Assembly: GCA_937907455.1 (NCBI GenBank)
Contig: CALESQ010000101.1
Location: 1-15,906, forward strand
Length of the DNA: 15,906 bases
Source: an uncultured Caldilineales bacterium
Lineage (GTDB): Bacteria; Chloroflexota; Anaerolineae; JAAEKA01
Reading direction: 5' to 3'
Below the pieces are notes generated by a model, which saw only the letters and a program-made list of their open reading frames with translations, was not told the DNA's origin and ran no database searches. Of this stretch, positions 7,609 through 15,270 are shown one piece after another (within the stretch, counting starts at the first letter, position 1; each line of letters starts with the position of its first letter). Both the position numbers and the translations under genes were made by a program.

Positions 7609-8571
7609 ATGGCGGATGTAGCGATTGTTAAAGAAGTTGCCGACCGGATTTGTGACAACGTTGAAAAGGTAATTATCGGCAAGCGCCGCGAAGTGCAGAT
7701 GACCCTCATTGCCCTGCTGTGTGAGGGCCACCTGTTGATCGAAGATGTGCCGGGCGTAGGCAAAACCATGCTGGCGCGCGCCATTTCCCGCTCTATTGGC
7801 TGCGACTTTCGTCGTATTCAATTCACCCCCGACATGCTACCCTCTGACGTAACCGGGGTTTCCGTGTTCAACCAGAAGACGATGGAATTTGAATTTCGTC
7901 CTGGGCCGCTTATGACCCAAATTGTGTTGACCGATGAAATCAACCGGGCCACCCCAAAAACGCAATCCGCCCTGCTGGAGGCGATGGAAGAACGCCAAGT
8001 GACTGTGGATGGCGTGACCTATCCCCTGGAAAGACCTTTCCTGGTGCTGGCCACCCAGAACCCAATCGAATACGAAGGCACGTTTCCCCTGCCCGAGGCG
8101 CAGCTCGACCGCTTTATGATGCGCATTACCCTGGGCTATCCGCAGCCTGAGCAGGAAATGCGCGTGCTGGATTCGCAGCGCTCCCATCACCCCATCAGCG
8201 ACCTGGGCCAGGTTATCAGCGGCGCAGAGCTGGTGGCAGCGCAACAGGCCGTCACCCAGGTGTATGTAGATGACCTGATCAAGGAATACATTGTGGCGCT
8301 GGCCAACGCCACCCGCAAGCACCCCGATATCTACCTGGGTGTCAGCCCGCGCGGATCGCTGGCGCTGTTCAAGGCCGGACGTGCCCGCGCTGCCGTGGAA
8401 AGCCGCGATTTTGTCATTCCCGACGACATCAAGGTGCTGGCCGACTCGACGCTGGCCCATCGCTTGATCATCAGCCCGTCAGCGCGCATCAAAAACGTGG
8501 ATCCGCGCACGGTGCTGGGCGAAATCCTCGATTCAGTGCCGGTTCCCGGCACGCGCGTGCGCACACGCTAG
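7609..8571 (+). CDS. moxR: MoxR family AAA+ ATPase
   Basis: A 320-residue AAA+ chaperone-like ATPase of the MoxR family. Such proteins typically act on a von Willebrand A/DUF58 partner encoded next door, often in envelope maintenance or enzyme maturation. Walker A is GVGKT (49-53). Walker B is IVLTDE with Asp109 and Glu110. Sensor 1 is Asn151 in LATQNPIEYEGTFPLPEAQ, a MoxR hallmark. LDRF (166-169) contains a probable arginine finger. The ATG at 7609 is chosen for its GGAGG nine bases upstream and the family-typical N-terminus. A longer frame from 7357 would begin inside the upstream palindromic element and run through the promoter. The stop is 7 bases before the DUF58 gene, so the two are one operon. 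Confidence 0.95.
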   Translation: MADVAIVKEVADRICDNVEKVIIGKRREVQMTLIALLCEGHLLIEDVPGVGKTMLARAISRSIGCDFRRIQFTPDMLPSDVTGVSVFNQKTMEFEFRPGPLMTQIVLTDEINRATPKTQSALLEAMEERQVTVDGVTYPLERPFLVLATQNPIEYEGTFPLPEAQLDRFMMRITLGYPQPEQEMRVLDSQRSHHPISDLGQVISGAELVAAQQAVTQVYVDDLIKEYIVALANATRKHPDIYLGVSPRGSLALFKAGRARAAVESRDFVIPDDIKVLADSTLAHRLIISPSARIKNVDPRTVLGEILDSVPVPGTRVRTR

Positions 8572-8578
8572 CATCACC

Positions 8579-9868
8579 ATGCAACGCTCCTGGTGGTTTA
8601 TTGCCTTGTGGCTGCTTTCGCTGGCCTTTGCCCTGCTGGGCGCGCGCAGCAACAGCAGCATCGCCTGGTCGGTAGCCTACCTGATGACCGGCCTGGTGAT
8701 AATTTCGTTTTTCTGGTCGTGGGTTAACCTGAAGCGGGTGCGGTTGGCACGCACCACACGGGCACGGCGCTCGCAAGTAGGACGGCTGGCGGAAGAACAG
8801 TTCGAGATCACCAACAGCAGCGCACTGCCCAAGCTATGGCTTGAAGTGCGCGACTACTCGGACTTGCCGCAGCATGATGCCAGCCGCGTGCTCAACTCCA
8901 TCGGCGGGCGACGCAAGCGCCGCTGGATCGTGCGCACCTACTGCCTGCGCCGTGGCCGCTTTCGCCTGGGGCCGGTGACACTAGCCAGCAGCGATCCACT
9001 TGGGCTGTTCCCGCGCCGCCGCGTGCTGAACGTCACCTCCAGCCTGATTGTCTACCCGGCTACGCTGGAGCTGCCAGGCTTTACCCCGCCCAGCGGCATG
9101 TTGCCCGGCGGTGATGCCATGCGCCGACGCACTCACTATATCACCACCAACGTATCTTCGGTGCGCGACTACACGCCCGGCGATAGCTTCAACCGTATTC
9201 ACTGGCGCTCAACAGCACGCACAGGCCGGTTGATGGTAAAAGAATTCGAGCTAGACCCCACTGCCGATGTGTGGATCGTGCTTGACCTACACCAGGCAGT
9301 TCACGCCGATTCAAGCTGGACCCCGCCTTCGGCTGATGCCACCGCGGCGCTGCTGCGGGGTCAAACGCAGGCTCTGCCGCTGCCTCCCAGCACCGTGGAA
9401 TATGCTGTGACCGCGGCGGCCAGCATTGCCCGCCACTTCCTGCTGGAAGATCGCGCTGTGGGGTTCATTGCCCACAGCGCACAGCGCGAAGTCATTCAGC
9501 CTGACCGCGGTGAACGTCAACTCGCCAGGATACTGGAAACGCTGGCCGTGGTAAGCGCTGCCGGACGCGTGCCCTTTGCCCGCGTACTCACTTCAGAAAT
9601 GGAAAACCTGCCGCGTCACCAGGTGCTGGTAGCCATTTCACCGGCGACCGATCCGCTGTGGGTGGCCGCCCTGCGCGATATCCGCCGCCGCGGGGTACAC
9701 GACATGGCGGTATTGCTGGCCGCCAACACCTTCGGCGACGCGCCCGACTATCAACCAACGCTGGCTGACCTGCTCGCCAGCAACGTTCCTACTCATCTGA
9801 TTTCCTGTGGTCAGGATATTTCAGACGCGCTGAGCCGTCGCGTAACCTCGCTTGAGGGCGGCTCGTAG
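8579..9868 (+). CDS. DUF58 family membrane protein
   Basis: A 429-residue partner of the MoxR ATPase. Two N-terminal transmembrane helices (about 5-24 and 29-48) anchor it, with the remainder cytoplasmic. The DUF58 signature RDYTPGDSFNRIHWRSTART covers 196-215 and continues to KEFE at 221-224. A vWA-like region follows from about 231, but its first metal-site loop reads DLHQA (236-240) instead of DxSxS, so the MIDAS looks degenerate. In many bacteria this gene is followed by a DUF4129 or transglutaminase-like protein. Here the next gene encodes a CBS protein. No Shine-Dalgarno is obvious, and the 7-base gap suggests coupling to moxR. The exact molecular role of DUF58 proteins is not established. 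Confidence 0.9.
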   Translation: MQRSWWFIALWLLSLAFALLGARSNSSIAWSVAYLMTGLVIISFFWSWVNLKRVRLARTTRARRSQVGRLAEEQFEITNSSALPKLWLEVRDYSDLPQHDASRVLNSIGGRRKRRWIVRTYCLRRGRFRLGPVTLASSDPLGLFPRRRVLNVTSSLIVYPATLELPGFTPPSGMLPGGDAMRRRTHYITTNVSSVRDYTPGDSFNRIHWRSTARTGRLMVKEFELDPTADVWIVLDLHQAVHADSSWTPPSADATAALLRGQTQALPLPPSTVEYAVTAAASIARHFLLEDRAVGFIAHSAQREVIQPDRGERQLARILETLAVVSAAGRVPFARVLTSEMENLPRHQVLVAISPATDPLWVAALRDIRRRGVHDMAVLLAANTFGDAPDYQPTLADLLASNVPTHLISCGQDISDALSRRVTSLEGGS

Positions 9869-9883
9869 GCAAGGAGGCAAGCC

Positions 9884-10282
9884 ATGAAATCGCGAACCGT
9901 GCTGGATGCAAAACGGCTGGGCATTACCGGCTGCCGCAGCTCTGACCCGTTGGAGAAAATCGCCATCCGCATTGCTGATGATGACATCAGCGCACTGGTG
10001 GTAACCAACTCGGCAGGCTACCTGGAAGGCATTATCTCGCGCAGCGACCTGCTGCGGGCCTATGTCGAGGCTGAGGATTGGCGCACGCGCCCAGTGGCCG
10101 ATTATATGACGCGCCATGTGGTCACCGTGGCTGCCGACACGCCGTTGACCGACGCCGCCGAGCTGCTGCTAGGCAAGCACATCCACCGCGTGGTGGTGGT
10201 GCGCCGCGAAGACAATGGCCTGCGCCCAATTGCTGTGGTATCAGACAGCGATCTGGTGTGCGACATGGTGCGCGACCGTTAA
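9884..10282 (+). CDS. Two-CBS-domain protein
   Basis: A 132-residue stand-alone CBS pair (Bateman module). CBS1 covers about 10-62, with ISALVVTNSAGYLEGIISRSDLLRAY. CBS2 covers about 70-130, beginning VADYMTRHVVTVAADTPLTDA and ending VVSDSDLV. Such modules bind adenine nucleotides or related ligands and regulate a partner, but the ligand cannot be read from sequence. AAGGAGG at 9871-9877 sits six bases before the ATG, a strong ribosome site, 15 bases after the DUF58 stop. It is therefore probably the last gene of the moxR operon, before a hairpin-plus-T-run at about 10399-10432. A partner role with MoxR/DUF58 is inferred from position only. Confidence 0.9.
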   Translation: MKSRTVLDAKRLGITGCRSSDPLEKIAIRIADDDISALVVTNSAGYLEGIISRSDLLRAYVEAEDWRTRPVADYMTRHVVTVAADTPLTDAAELLLGKHIHRVVVVRREDNGLRPIAVVSDSDLVCDMVRDR

Positions 10283-10398
10283 GCTGCTGCGACCGCCGCA
10301 CACGCTGCATGTGAGACCTGCCGCACAAGCCACCGCTCCTATATGCTGAAATCAAGCCCTGGTGTTGCCGCAAAATATGATTTATCGCATAGACCGGT

Positions 10399-10432
10399 TG
10401 TGCGTTTAGCAGTAAACTAAGCACAGATTTTT
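10399..10432 (+). terminator. Possible intrinsic terminator after the moxR operon
   Basis: TGTGC (10399-10403) pairs with GCACA (10421-10425), and TTAG (10406-10409) with CTAA (10417-10420). This leaves a two-base bulge and a seven-base loop. Five T follow at 10428-10432 after a GA spacer. The stem is AT-rich and bulged, so it is weak. It lies about 115 bases after the CBS gene stop and 40 bases before the next gene. It could also act as a leader hairpin of that gene. No convincing promoter was found for the second CBS gene in the 189-base spacer. Confidence 0.35.
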
Positions 10433-10471
10433 GGCCTTTGGGCCAGGTTGCCGGTGGCTATGAGGTAAATC

Positions 10472-10906
10472 GTGGAACCATGTGACGAACTGATCGTGCG
10501 CCAGGTGATGACTTCCCGCGTTGTAACGGTTGATCCGCAAGACAGCGTGGCAGTTGCTATTCGCCTGATGCGGCAGGGCCAACTTCACCGCCTGCCAGTG
10601 GTGAAGGATGGTGTGCTGCTGGGCATTGTTACCAGCAGCGACCTGCGCCGCGTTACCGGGCTGGCCTCGATCCTGCGCGACCCCAGCCAGGATAACTTCC
10701 TGTGGCGTTACATTCCTGTGAGCAACGCCATGAGCCGCAACCTGATTACACTTGCCCCTGAACAGCCGATTGCCGAGGCTGCTCAACTGATGATCGAACG
10801 CCACATCGGTGGTCTGCCGGTGGTGGAACAAGGCCGTTTGGTGGGCATTCTCACCACCAGCGATCTGCTCAAGGCCATGATGGCCGTTGCACACCCCACA
10901 GCCTGA
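10472..10906 (+). CDS. Second two-CBS-domain protein
   Basis: A 144-residue stand-alone CBS pair. CBS1 starts VRQVMTSRVVTVDPQDSV and ends LGIVTSSDLRR. A linker FLWRYIPV leads to CBS2, which starts VSNAMSRNLITLAPEQPI and ends VGILTTSDLLKAM. It is the second CBS protein in under 1 kb, but sequence similarity to the first looks like ordinary family similarity, not recent duplication. The GTG at 10472 is preferred because GAGG at 10462-10465 is six bases upstream and the frame has no earlier sensible start. Domain content suggests ligand-dependent regulation by adenine nucleotides, with unknown target. The SDR gene follows 23 bases after the stop and may be co-transcribed. Confidence 0.88.
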   Translation: MEPCDELIVRQVMTSRVVTVDPQDSVAVAIRLMRQGQLHRLPVVKDGVLLGIVTSSDLRRVTGLASILRDPSQDNFLWRYIPVSNAMSRNLITLAPEQPIAEAAQLMIERHIGGLPVVEQGRLVGILTTSDLLKAMMAVAHPTA

Positions 10907-10929
10907 GGCGGGGCGAGGATCCTCACCTA

Positions 10930-11913
10930 GTGCGCCTACTCATCACCGGTATCACCGGTTTCATCGGGGGACATCTAGCCGAACGCCTGCTGGCCGACGG
11001 CCACACTGTACGCGGTCTGACACGGCGTCCTGCTGATGCGGCCTGGCTGGCCGCGCAAGGAGCCGAGATTGTCGCTGCCGATCTGAGTCGCCGCGCCTCG
11101 CTGCACGGGGTGATGCACGGGTGCGATGCGGTGCTGCACGCCGGAGCCTGGACAGGCGGCCCTGAGCTGGACCCCCAGCAAGCATGGATTGTCAACGTGG
11201 CGGCCACCGGCTGGCTGTTGCAGGCCGCGCTGGAAGCCGCCGTGCCGCGTTTTATTTACTTCAGCAGTGTGGCCGTGTACGGCATCAACCACGCTGCGGT
11301 GATTGATGAAAGCGCAGCCACACCGCTGGTGGGACAGCTTTACCCCGACAGCAAAATTGCCGCGGAAACGCTGGTGCGCGGCGCTCAGGCCGATGGTTTA
11401 GCCACTACCATCATTCGCCCCGCCTCTACCTACGGCCCGCGCGGCAGCGCCTGGAGCATCGGCCCGCTGCAACAGATTCGCGCCGGACGGCTGGTGCTGT
11501 TGGGCGCAGATCAGGGCCTGGTAAACACCGGCTACATTGATAACGTGGTAGATGGGGTATGCCTGGCCTTGCAGTCACCGCGGGCAGTGGGCGAAACCTT
11601 TAACCTGTGTGATGGCGAAGTGGTGACCTTTCGCCAGTTTTATCTGCGCTATGCCGCCATGCTGGGACGCAACCGCCTGCCTGTCTGGCCGGCGTGGGTG
11701 GCACGCGGTGCGCTCAGCCCGCCCGGACAATGGCTGCGCCGCGCCCTGGGTAAACCCGTACCAGGCCGCTGGAGCTATCACTTTCGTTTTAATCCCAGCC
11801 GCTTCAGCATTGAAAAAGCCCAGCGGCTGCTGGGCTACGCACCGCAGGTTTCTTTTCAGCAGGGCATGCAACGCACCGAAAACTGGCTGCGCAGCCAGGG
11901 TATGCTAAACTGA
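10930..11913 (+). CDS. NAD(P)-dependent epimerase/dehydratase (extended SDR)
   Basis: A 327-residue extended short-chain dehydrogenase/reductase. The Rossmann motif is GITGFIG (7-13). The catalytic set is Ser112/Ser113 (FSSVAVYG), Tyr138 and Lys142 (YPDSK), followed by IIRPASTYGPR (161-171) and YIDNVVDG (202-209), typical of nucleotide-sugar epimerases and 3-beta-HSD-like dehydratases. The substrate cannot be fixed: it may be a nucleotide sugar or a sterol- or terpenoid-like compound. The start is a GTG at 10930, required by the family N-terminus MRLLITG. GAGG at 10915-10918 is rather distant (11 bases) and is half of a perfect palindrome GAGGATCCTC (10915-10924). Confidence 0.9.
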   Translation: MRLLITGITGFIGGHLAERLLADGHTVRGLTRRPADAAWLAAQGAEIVAADLSRRASLHGVMHGCDAVLHAGAWTGGPELDPQQAWIVNVAATGWLLQAALEAAVPRFIYFSSVAVYGINHAAVIDESAATPLVGQLYPDSKIAAETLVRGAQADGLATTIIRPASTYGPRGSAWSIGPLQQIRAGRLVLLGADQGLVNTGYIDNVVDGVCLALQSPRAVGETFNLCDGEVVTFRQFYLRYAAMLGRNRLPVWPAWVARGALSPPGQWLRRALGKPVPGRWSYHFRFNPSRFSIEKAQRLLGYAPQVSFQQGMQRTENWLRSQGMLN

Positions 11914-11932
11914 ATGCCGCGGGTGCGGCTTC

Positions 11933-11961
11933 TTGCTCAACCCTGCCCGGACAGGTATAAT
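11933..11961 (+). promoter_or_regulatory. Sigma-70-like promoter of glgP
   Basis: TTGCTC at 11933-11938 and TATAAT at 11956-11961 are separated by 17 bases, and the -10 is preceded by ACAGG. The start of transcription is predicted near 11968. That gives an unusually long leader of about 205 bases before the GTG of glgP. The layout matches the moxR promoter almost exactly. Confidence 0.75.
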
Positions 11962-11967
11962 CACTGT

Positions 11968-12172
11968 ACAAAATTTCGGCCAGATGTGTTGCAACCAGGA
12001 CAAGCCCTCAACGCTGCCGGTTGTAGCCAATCTGTAAAGCCATAAAACCATAGCACACACGGAGCCGGCCCCTTGATTGCCCAGGCTTCGTCACCAAACC
12101 ATCGAAATGCAAAGACGCGGCGAATGGACGCCATCCTGTCTTTGCATCTTCTTTGAGTACAAGGAGCCATTT
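11968..12172 (+). promoter_or_regulatory. Structured 5' leader of glgP, candidate cis-regulatory RNA
   Basis: Three stem-loops can be drawn. Stem I pairs 11981-11996 with 12019-12034: 14 of 16 positions pair, including two G-U, with one 2x2 internal loop. It can be extended by GGC 11978-11980 with GCC 12039-12041. Stem II pairs 12059-12066 with 12084-12091: 8 pairs, one G-U. Stem III pairs ATGCAAAGAC 12107-12116 with GTCTTTGCAT 12138-12147, perfectly, plus GAA/TTC outside across a bulged C, and an inner GGCG/CGCC hairpin (12119-12122, 12129-12132). The Shine-Dalgarno AAGGAG is at 12161-12166. CCTTG in the loop of stem II (12071-12075) is complementary to CAAGG at 12160-12164. No known riboswitch class was recognised. 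Regulatory function is inference. Confidence 0.5.
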
Positions 12173-14725
12173 GTGAGAATTCTTGGTCGTTTATCCATTT
12201 TTCCCAGCATCCCCGTGGCGTTGGCGCGCCTAACCGAGCTGGCTAACAACCTGTGGTGGAGTTGGAGCGCCGATGCCCAGGGTGTGTTCCGCGCCATTGA
12301 CCCCGTCCTGTGGGAACAAGTGGGCCGCAACCCGGTGAAGCTGCTGCGCGAGGTCAGCCAGGACAAGCTGAATGCTGCCGCCGAAGACGCTGCCTTCCTG
12401 GCGCAATACCATGCCACTCTGGCACGATTTGATACCTACATGCACCCACAAGACACCTGGTTCAGCCGCACCTTTCCCGACCAGACCAACCGCACCATTG
12501 CCTATTTTTCGGCAGAATTTGGCATGCACGAAGCATTGCCGATCTACTCCGGCGGCCTGGGGATTTTATCGGGCGATCACTGTAAAACCGCCAGCGACCT
12601 GGGCCTGCCCTTTGTCGCCGTGGGCTTTCTATATCCACAGGGCTATTTCACTCAATACATCAACAGCGAAGGCTGGCAGGAAGCGCGCTACAGCAAGCTG
12701 AGTTTTTCCGAAGTGCCAGCCACGCCCGCGCTGGACGTAAACGGCCAGGAAGTGCTGGTGAAGTGCGAGTTGCCGGGCCGTGATGTCTATGCCAAAGTGT
12801 GGAAGATCCAAGTTGGGCGCATTCCGCTGTATTTAATGGACACCGACGTGCCGCAGAACCAACCGGGCGACCGCGAGCTGAGCGCACGACTCTACGGCGG
12901 CGACCAAAACCTGCGCATCAGCCAGGAATTTGTGTTAGGTATTGGCGGCGTGCGTGCGGTGCGTGCCCTGGGACTGGAGCCGGCTGTCTGGCACATGAAC
13001 GAAGGTCACTCGGCTTTTCTGGGGCTGGAGCGTGCGCGCAACATCGTGCAAGAACAAGGCCTGACCTTTGCCGAGGCACAGGAAGTGGTGCGCGCCAGCA
13101 CTGTATTCACCACGCACACACCGGTTCCCGCAGGCCATGATGTCTTTAGCTGGGAGCTAATGGATCGCTTTTTCAGCGCCTATTGGCCGCAGCTTGGTCT
13201 GAGCCGTGAATACTTCCTGGAGCTGGCACGCCACGACCAAACCTGGGGGCCTAGCTTCAGCATGACCGTGCTGGCGCTGCGCATGGCTGGCCGCACCAAC
13301 GGCGTTGCCGCCCTGCACGGCGAGGTCTCACGCGCCATGTGGCAATGGCTGTGGCCCAATACTCCGGTAGACGAAGTACCGATTGGTCACGTCACCAACG
13401 GCGTACACCTGGAAACATGGCTGGGACCGGAAATGGCCGCGCTGCTGGATGCGCATCTTGCAGCAGATTGGCGCGAGCGCCTGCACGAACCGGCCGTTTT
13501 GGACGGCATCTACGCCATCCCTGACCAGGAATTTTGGCAGGCACAACGCCGCGCCAAACAACGGCTGGTAAACTTTGTGCGCAGCCGCGCCCGCGCCCGC
13601 GCCGAACGCCAGGGCGAAGCTCCCGATATTCTGGACGCGCTGGAGCAGGTACTCGATCCCGATGCCTTCACCATTGGCTTTGCCCGCCGTTTTGCCACCT
13701 ACAAGCGAGCCACGCTGATCTTCCAGGACCTGGAGCGCTTCCAGCGCCTGCTGCATCACTCCGACCAACCGGTGCAAATGCTTTTCTCCGGCAAGGCGCA
13801 TCCCGCCGATGACGCCGGAAAAACCTATATTCAGCAGATCGTGCGGGTGGCGCAATCACCGGAGTTCTGGCAGAAAGTAGGCTTCATCGAAGACTACGAA
13901 ATGAACGTGGCGCGCTACCTGGTGCAAGGCGTTGACCTGTGGCTGAACAACCCGCGCCGCCCGCGTGAAGCCAGCGGCACCAGCGGCCAGAAAGCCGCCA
14001 TGAACGGCGTGCCCAACCTCAGCGTGCTGGATGGCTGGTGGGTGGAGGGCTATAACGGCAAAAACGGCTGGGTGGTGGGTGACGAACGCGAATACCGCGA
14101 CAACGACATCCAGGATCAAGCCGACGCGCTATCGCTCTATCGCACGCTGGAACAGGAAATTGTGCCGCTGTATTTCGACCGCGACGCCGATGGCGTGCCG
14201 CACGGCTGGGTAGCCGTAGCCAAAGAAGCGATGCACAGCAGCCTATGGGCCTTCAGTTTCCGCCGCATGTTGGTGGAATACTGCGAACAGCTTTACGTGC
14301 CTGCTGCCAACAGCAATGCCCACTATACAGCCGATGGCTTTGCCGTGGCGCGTGAACTGGCCACGTGGAAACAGCGCGTGACACAGCACTGGGGTGAGGT
14401 AGCCATCAGCGCACAAGGCCCCAACGAAAGCCAACTGACCATTGGTGAAGCAGCTCCGGTGCAAGCACAGGTATGGCTAGGCGCGCTCAAAGCGCAGGAT
14501 GTGTTGGTAGAGATTGTACATGGCGAGGATCGCGGCGGCGGGCTGGCCGAGCCGCAGGATGTAGCCATGACTGCCTCTGGCAAGGCCGAAAAGGGCCTCC
14601 TGCTCTACACTGGCGAGGTGCAACCGCAACACACCGGCGCGCAAATCTACGGCGTGCGCGTGTTGCCCTACCACACCGCCATGCTCAACAAGCACGAAAT
14701 GGCGCTGGCCCTGTGGGCACATTAA
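12173..14725 (+). CDS. glgP: Alpha-glucan (glycogen/maltodextrin) phosphorylase
   Basis: An 850-residue PLP-dependent GT35 phosphorylase that releases glucose-1-phosphate from the non-reducing ends of alpha-1,4-glucans in the cytosol. An N-terminal DUF3417-type region (about 10-120) and the overall length fit the bacterial/archaeal subfamily that is distant from E. coli GlgP. Visible motifs are YFSAEFGMHEALPIYSGGLG (111-130), HMNEGHSAF, THTPVPAGHD, and FARRFATYKRA near residue 505. The PLP site EASGTSGQKAAMNG holds Lys607; other phosphorylases usually have Met before the Lys. The GTG at 12173 is chosen because AAGGAG lies six bases upstream. A longer frame from a TTG at 12077 would encode non-family residues through two leader hairpins. 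The gene has its own promoter and a long structured leader. No other glycogen gene (glgA, glgB, glgC) is in the window. A DUF6391 gene starts one base after its stop. Confidence 0.95.
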   Translation: MRILGRLSIFPSIPVALARLTELANNLWWSWSADAQGVFRAIDPVLWEQVGRNPVKLLREVSQDKLNAAAEDAAFLAQYHATLARFDTYMHPQDTWFSRTFPDQTNRTIAYFSAEFGMHEALPIYSGGLGILSGDHCKTASDLGLPFVAVGFLYPQGYFTQYINSEGWQEARYSKLSFSEVPATPALDVNGQEVLVKCELPGRDVYAKVWKIQVGRIPLYLMDTDVPQNQPGDRELSARLYGGDQNLRISQEFVLGIGGVRAVRALGLEPAVWHMNEGHSAFLGLERARNIVQEQGLTFAEAQEVVRASTVFTTHTPVPAGHDVFSWELMDRFFSAYWPQLGLSREYFLELARHDQTWGPSFSMTVLALRMAGRTNGVAALHGEVSRAMWQWLWPNTPVDEVPIGHVTNGVHLETWLGPEMAALLDAHLAADWRERLHEPAVLDGIYAIPDQEFWQAQRRAKQRLVNFVRSRARARAERQGEAPDILDALEQVLDPDAFTIGFARRFATYKRATLIFQDLERFQRLLHHSDQPVQMLFSGKAHPADDAGKTYIQQIVRVAQSPEFWQKVGFIEDYEMNVARYLVQGVDLWLNNPRRPREASGTSGQKAAMNGVPNLSVLDGWWVEGYNGKNGWVVGDEREYRDNDIQDQADALSLYRTLEQEIVPLYFDRDADGVPHGWVAVAKEAMHSSLWAFSFRRMLVEYCEQLYVPAANSNAHYTADGFAVARELATWKQRVTQHWGEVAISAQGPNESQLTIGEAAPVQAQVWLGALKAQDVLVEIVHGEDRGGGLAEPQDVAMTASGKAEKGLLLYTGEVQPQHTGAQIYGVRVLPYHTAMLNKHEMALALWAH

Positions 14726-14726
14726 C

Positions 14727-15245
14727 ATGAACCTACCCGCCCTCTCACCGGTGCGCCGCACACGGCAAAACCATGCGCTGGAACATGCCACCATCACCCT
14801 TTTGATGGCACGCATGACGCATAGCGCGCTGGTGGGAGGGCGCAGCACCAGTCGCGGCTTCTACATCGTCGGGCCGGTGGAAACGGAGCTGCTGACGCGC
14901 ACAGCCACCGAGGCGCTGCTGCGCCTGCAAGGAGGCGAAGGCGAGCTGGCCATCCACCCCAACTGCGGCACCAACCTGGTAACCACCGGTACGCTCAGTG
15001 GTTTAGCCGCGCTGGGGGCCACAGCCCTTGCCCGTGCCCGCCGCGCCGGTCTGTTTGATCGTATCGCCGCGGGCGTGTTGGCCGCAATGGCTGCCGTGGT
15101 TGTCAGCCGCCCGCTGGGAATGCACCTGCAACGCAGTGTGACCACCCTGGCTGATGTGCAGGGTGTGCAAATCGGCAGCATTTCCCGCCACCAACTCGGC
15201 AAGCTCGTCATCCACTGGGTACGCACGGTGAAGGACGAAGGATAA
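14727..15245 (+). CDS. DUF6391 family protein, function unknown
   Basis: A 172-residue protein that I recognise as DUF6391-like (cyanobacteria and Chloroflexota) by its N-terminal RQNHALEHATI (13-23). No function is established. A conserved-looking HALEH at 16-20 has the form HxxEH. Polar motifs GFYIVG (44-49) and IHPNCGT (76-82) follow. Two hydrophobic stretches at about 88-104 and 113-127 probably form a membrane hairpin, and the C-terminal third is soluble. The ATG is one base after the glgP stop, so translation is probably coupled and the pair co-transcribed. A link to glucan metabolism is positional only. Repeat material begins immediately after its TAA. Confidence 0.82.
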   Translation: MNLPALSPVRRTRQNHALEHATITLLMARMTHSALVGGRSTSRGFYIVGPVETELLTRTATEALLRLQGGEGELAIHPNCGTNLVTTGTLSGLAALGATALARARRAGLFDRIAAGVLAAMAAVVVSRPLGMHLQRSVTTLADVQGVQIGSISRHQLGKLVIHWVRTVKDEG

Positions 15246-15260
15246 GCGGCCTCGGACTGG
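15246..15260 (-). repeat. Inverted fragment of the array core
   Basis: GCGGCCTCGGACTGG directly follows the DUF6391 stop codon. Its reverse complement matches 14 of 15 bases with 15346-15360 (CCAGACCGAGGCCGC) inside the tandem array. This suggests the repeat system extends right up to the end of the gene, in opposite orientation. The transcript could fold here into a long hairpin with the array. Confidence 0.5.
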
Positions 15261-15270
15261 CTGGCTCGCT

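Noticed and set aside
10432..10445. TGGCC-TTTG-GGCCA hairpin before the second CBS gene
   Set aside because: It has only five pairs, no T-run follows, and there is no supporting context.
10283..10471. Search for a tRNA or small RNA in this and the other spacers
   Set aside because: No cloverleaf, GTTCRANNC T-arm motif or known small-RNA signature was visible. Only weak hairpins were found.
10915..10924. Perfect palindrome GAGGATCCTC before the SDR gene
   Set aside because: It is only 10 bases, too short a hairpin to be stable, and a single occurrence. It is noted only because it overlaps the weak ribosome site.
10939..10960. Direct repeat ATCACCGGT at the start of the SDR gene
   Set aside because: It is explained by the coded Rossmann sequence ITGITG and lies within a normal family N-terminus.
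12077..12172. TTG start for glgP
   Set aside because: It overlaps leader hairpins, and the added residues are not family-like. The GTG at 12173 has AAGGAG at six bases.
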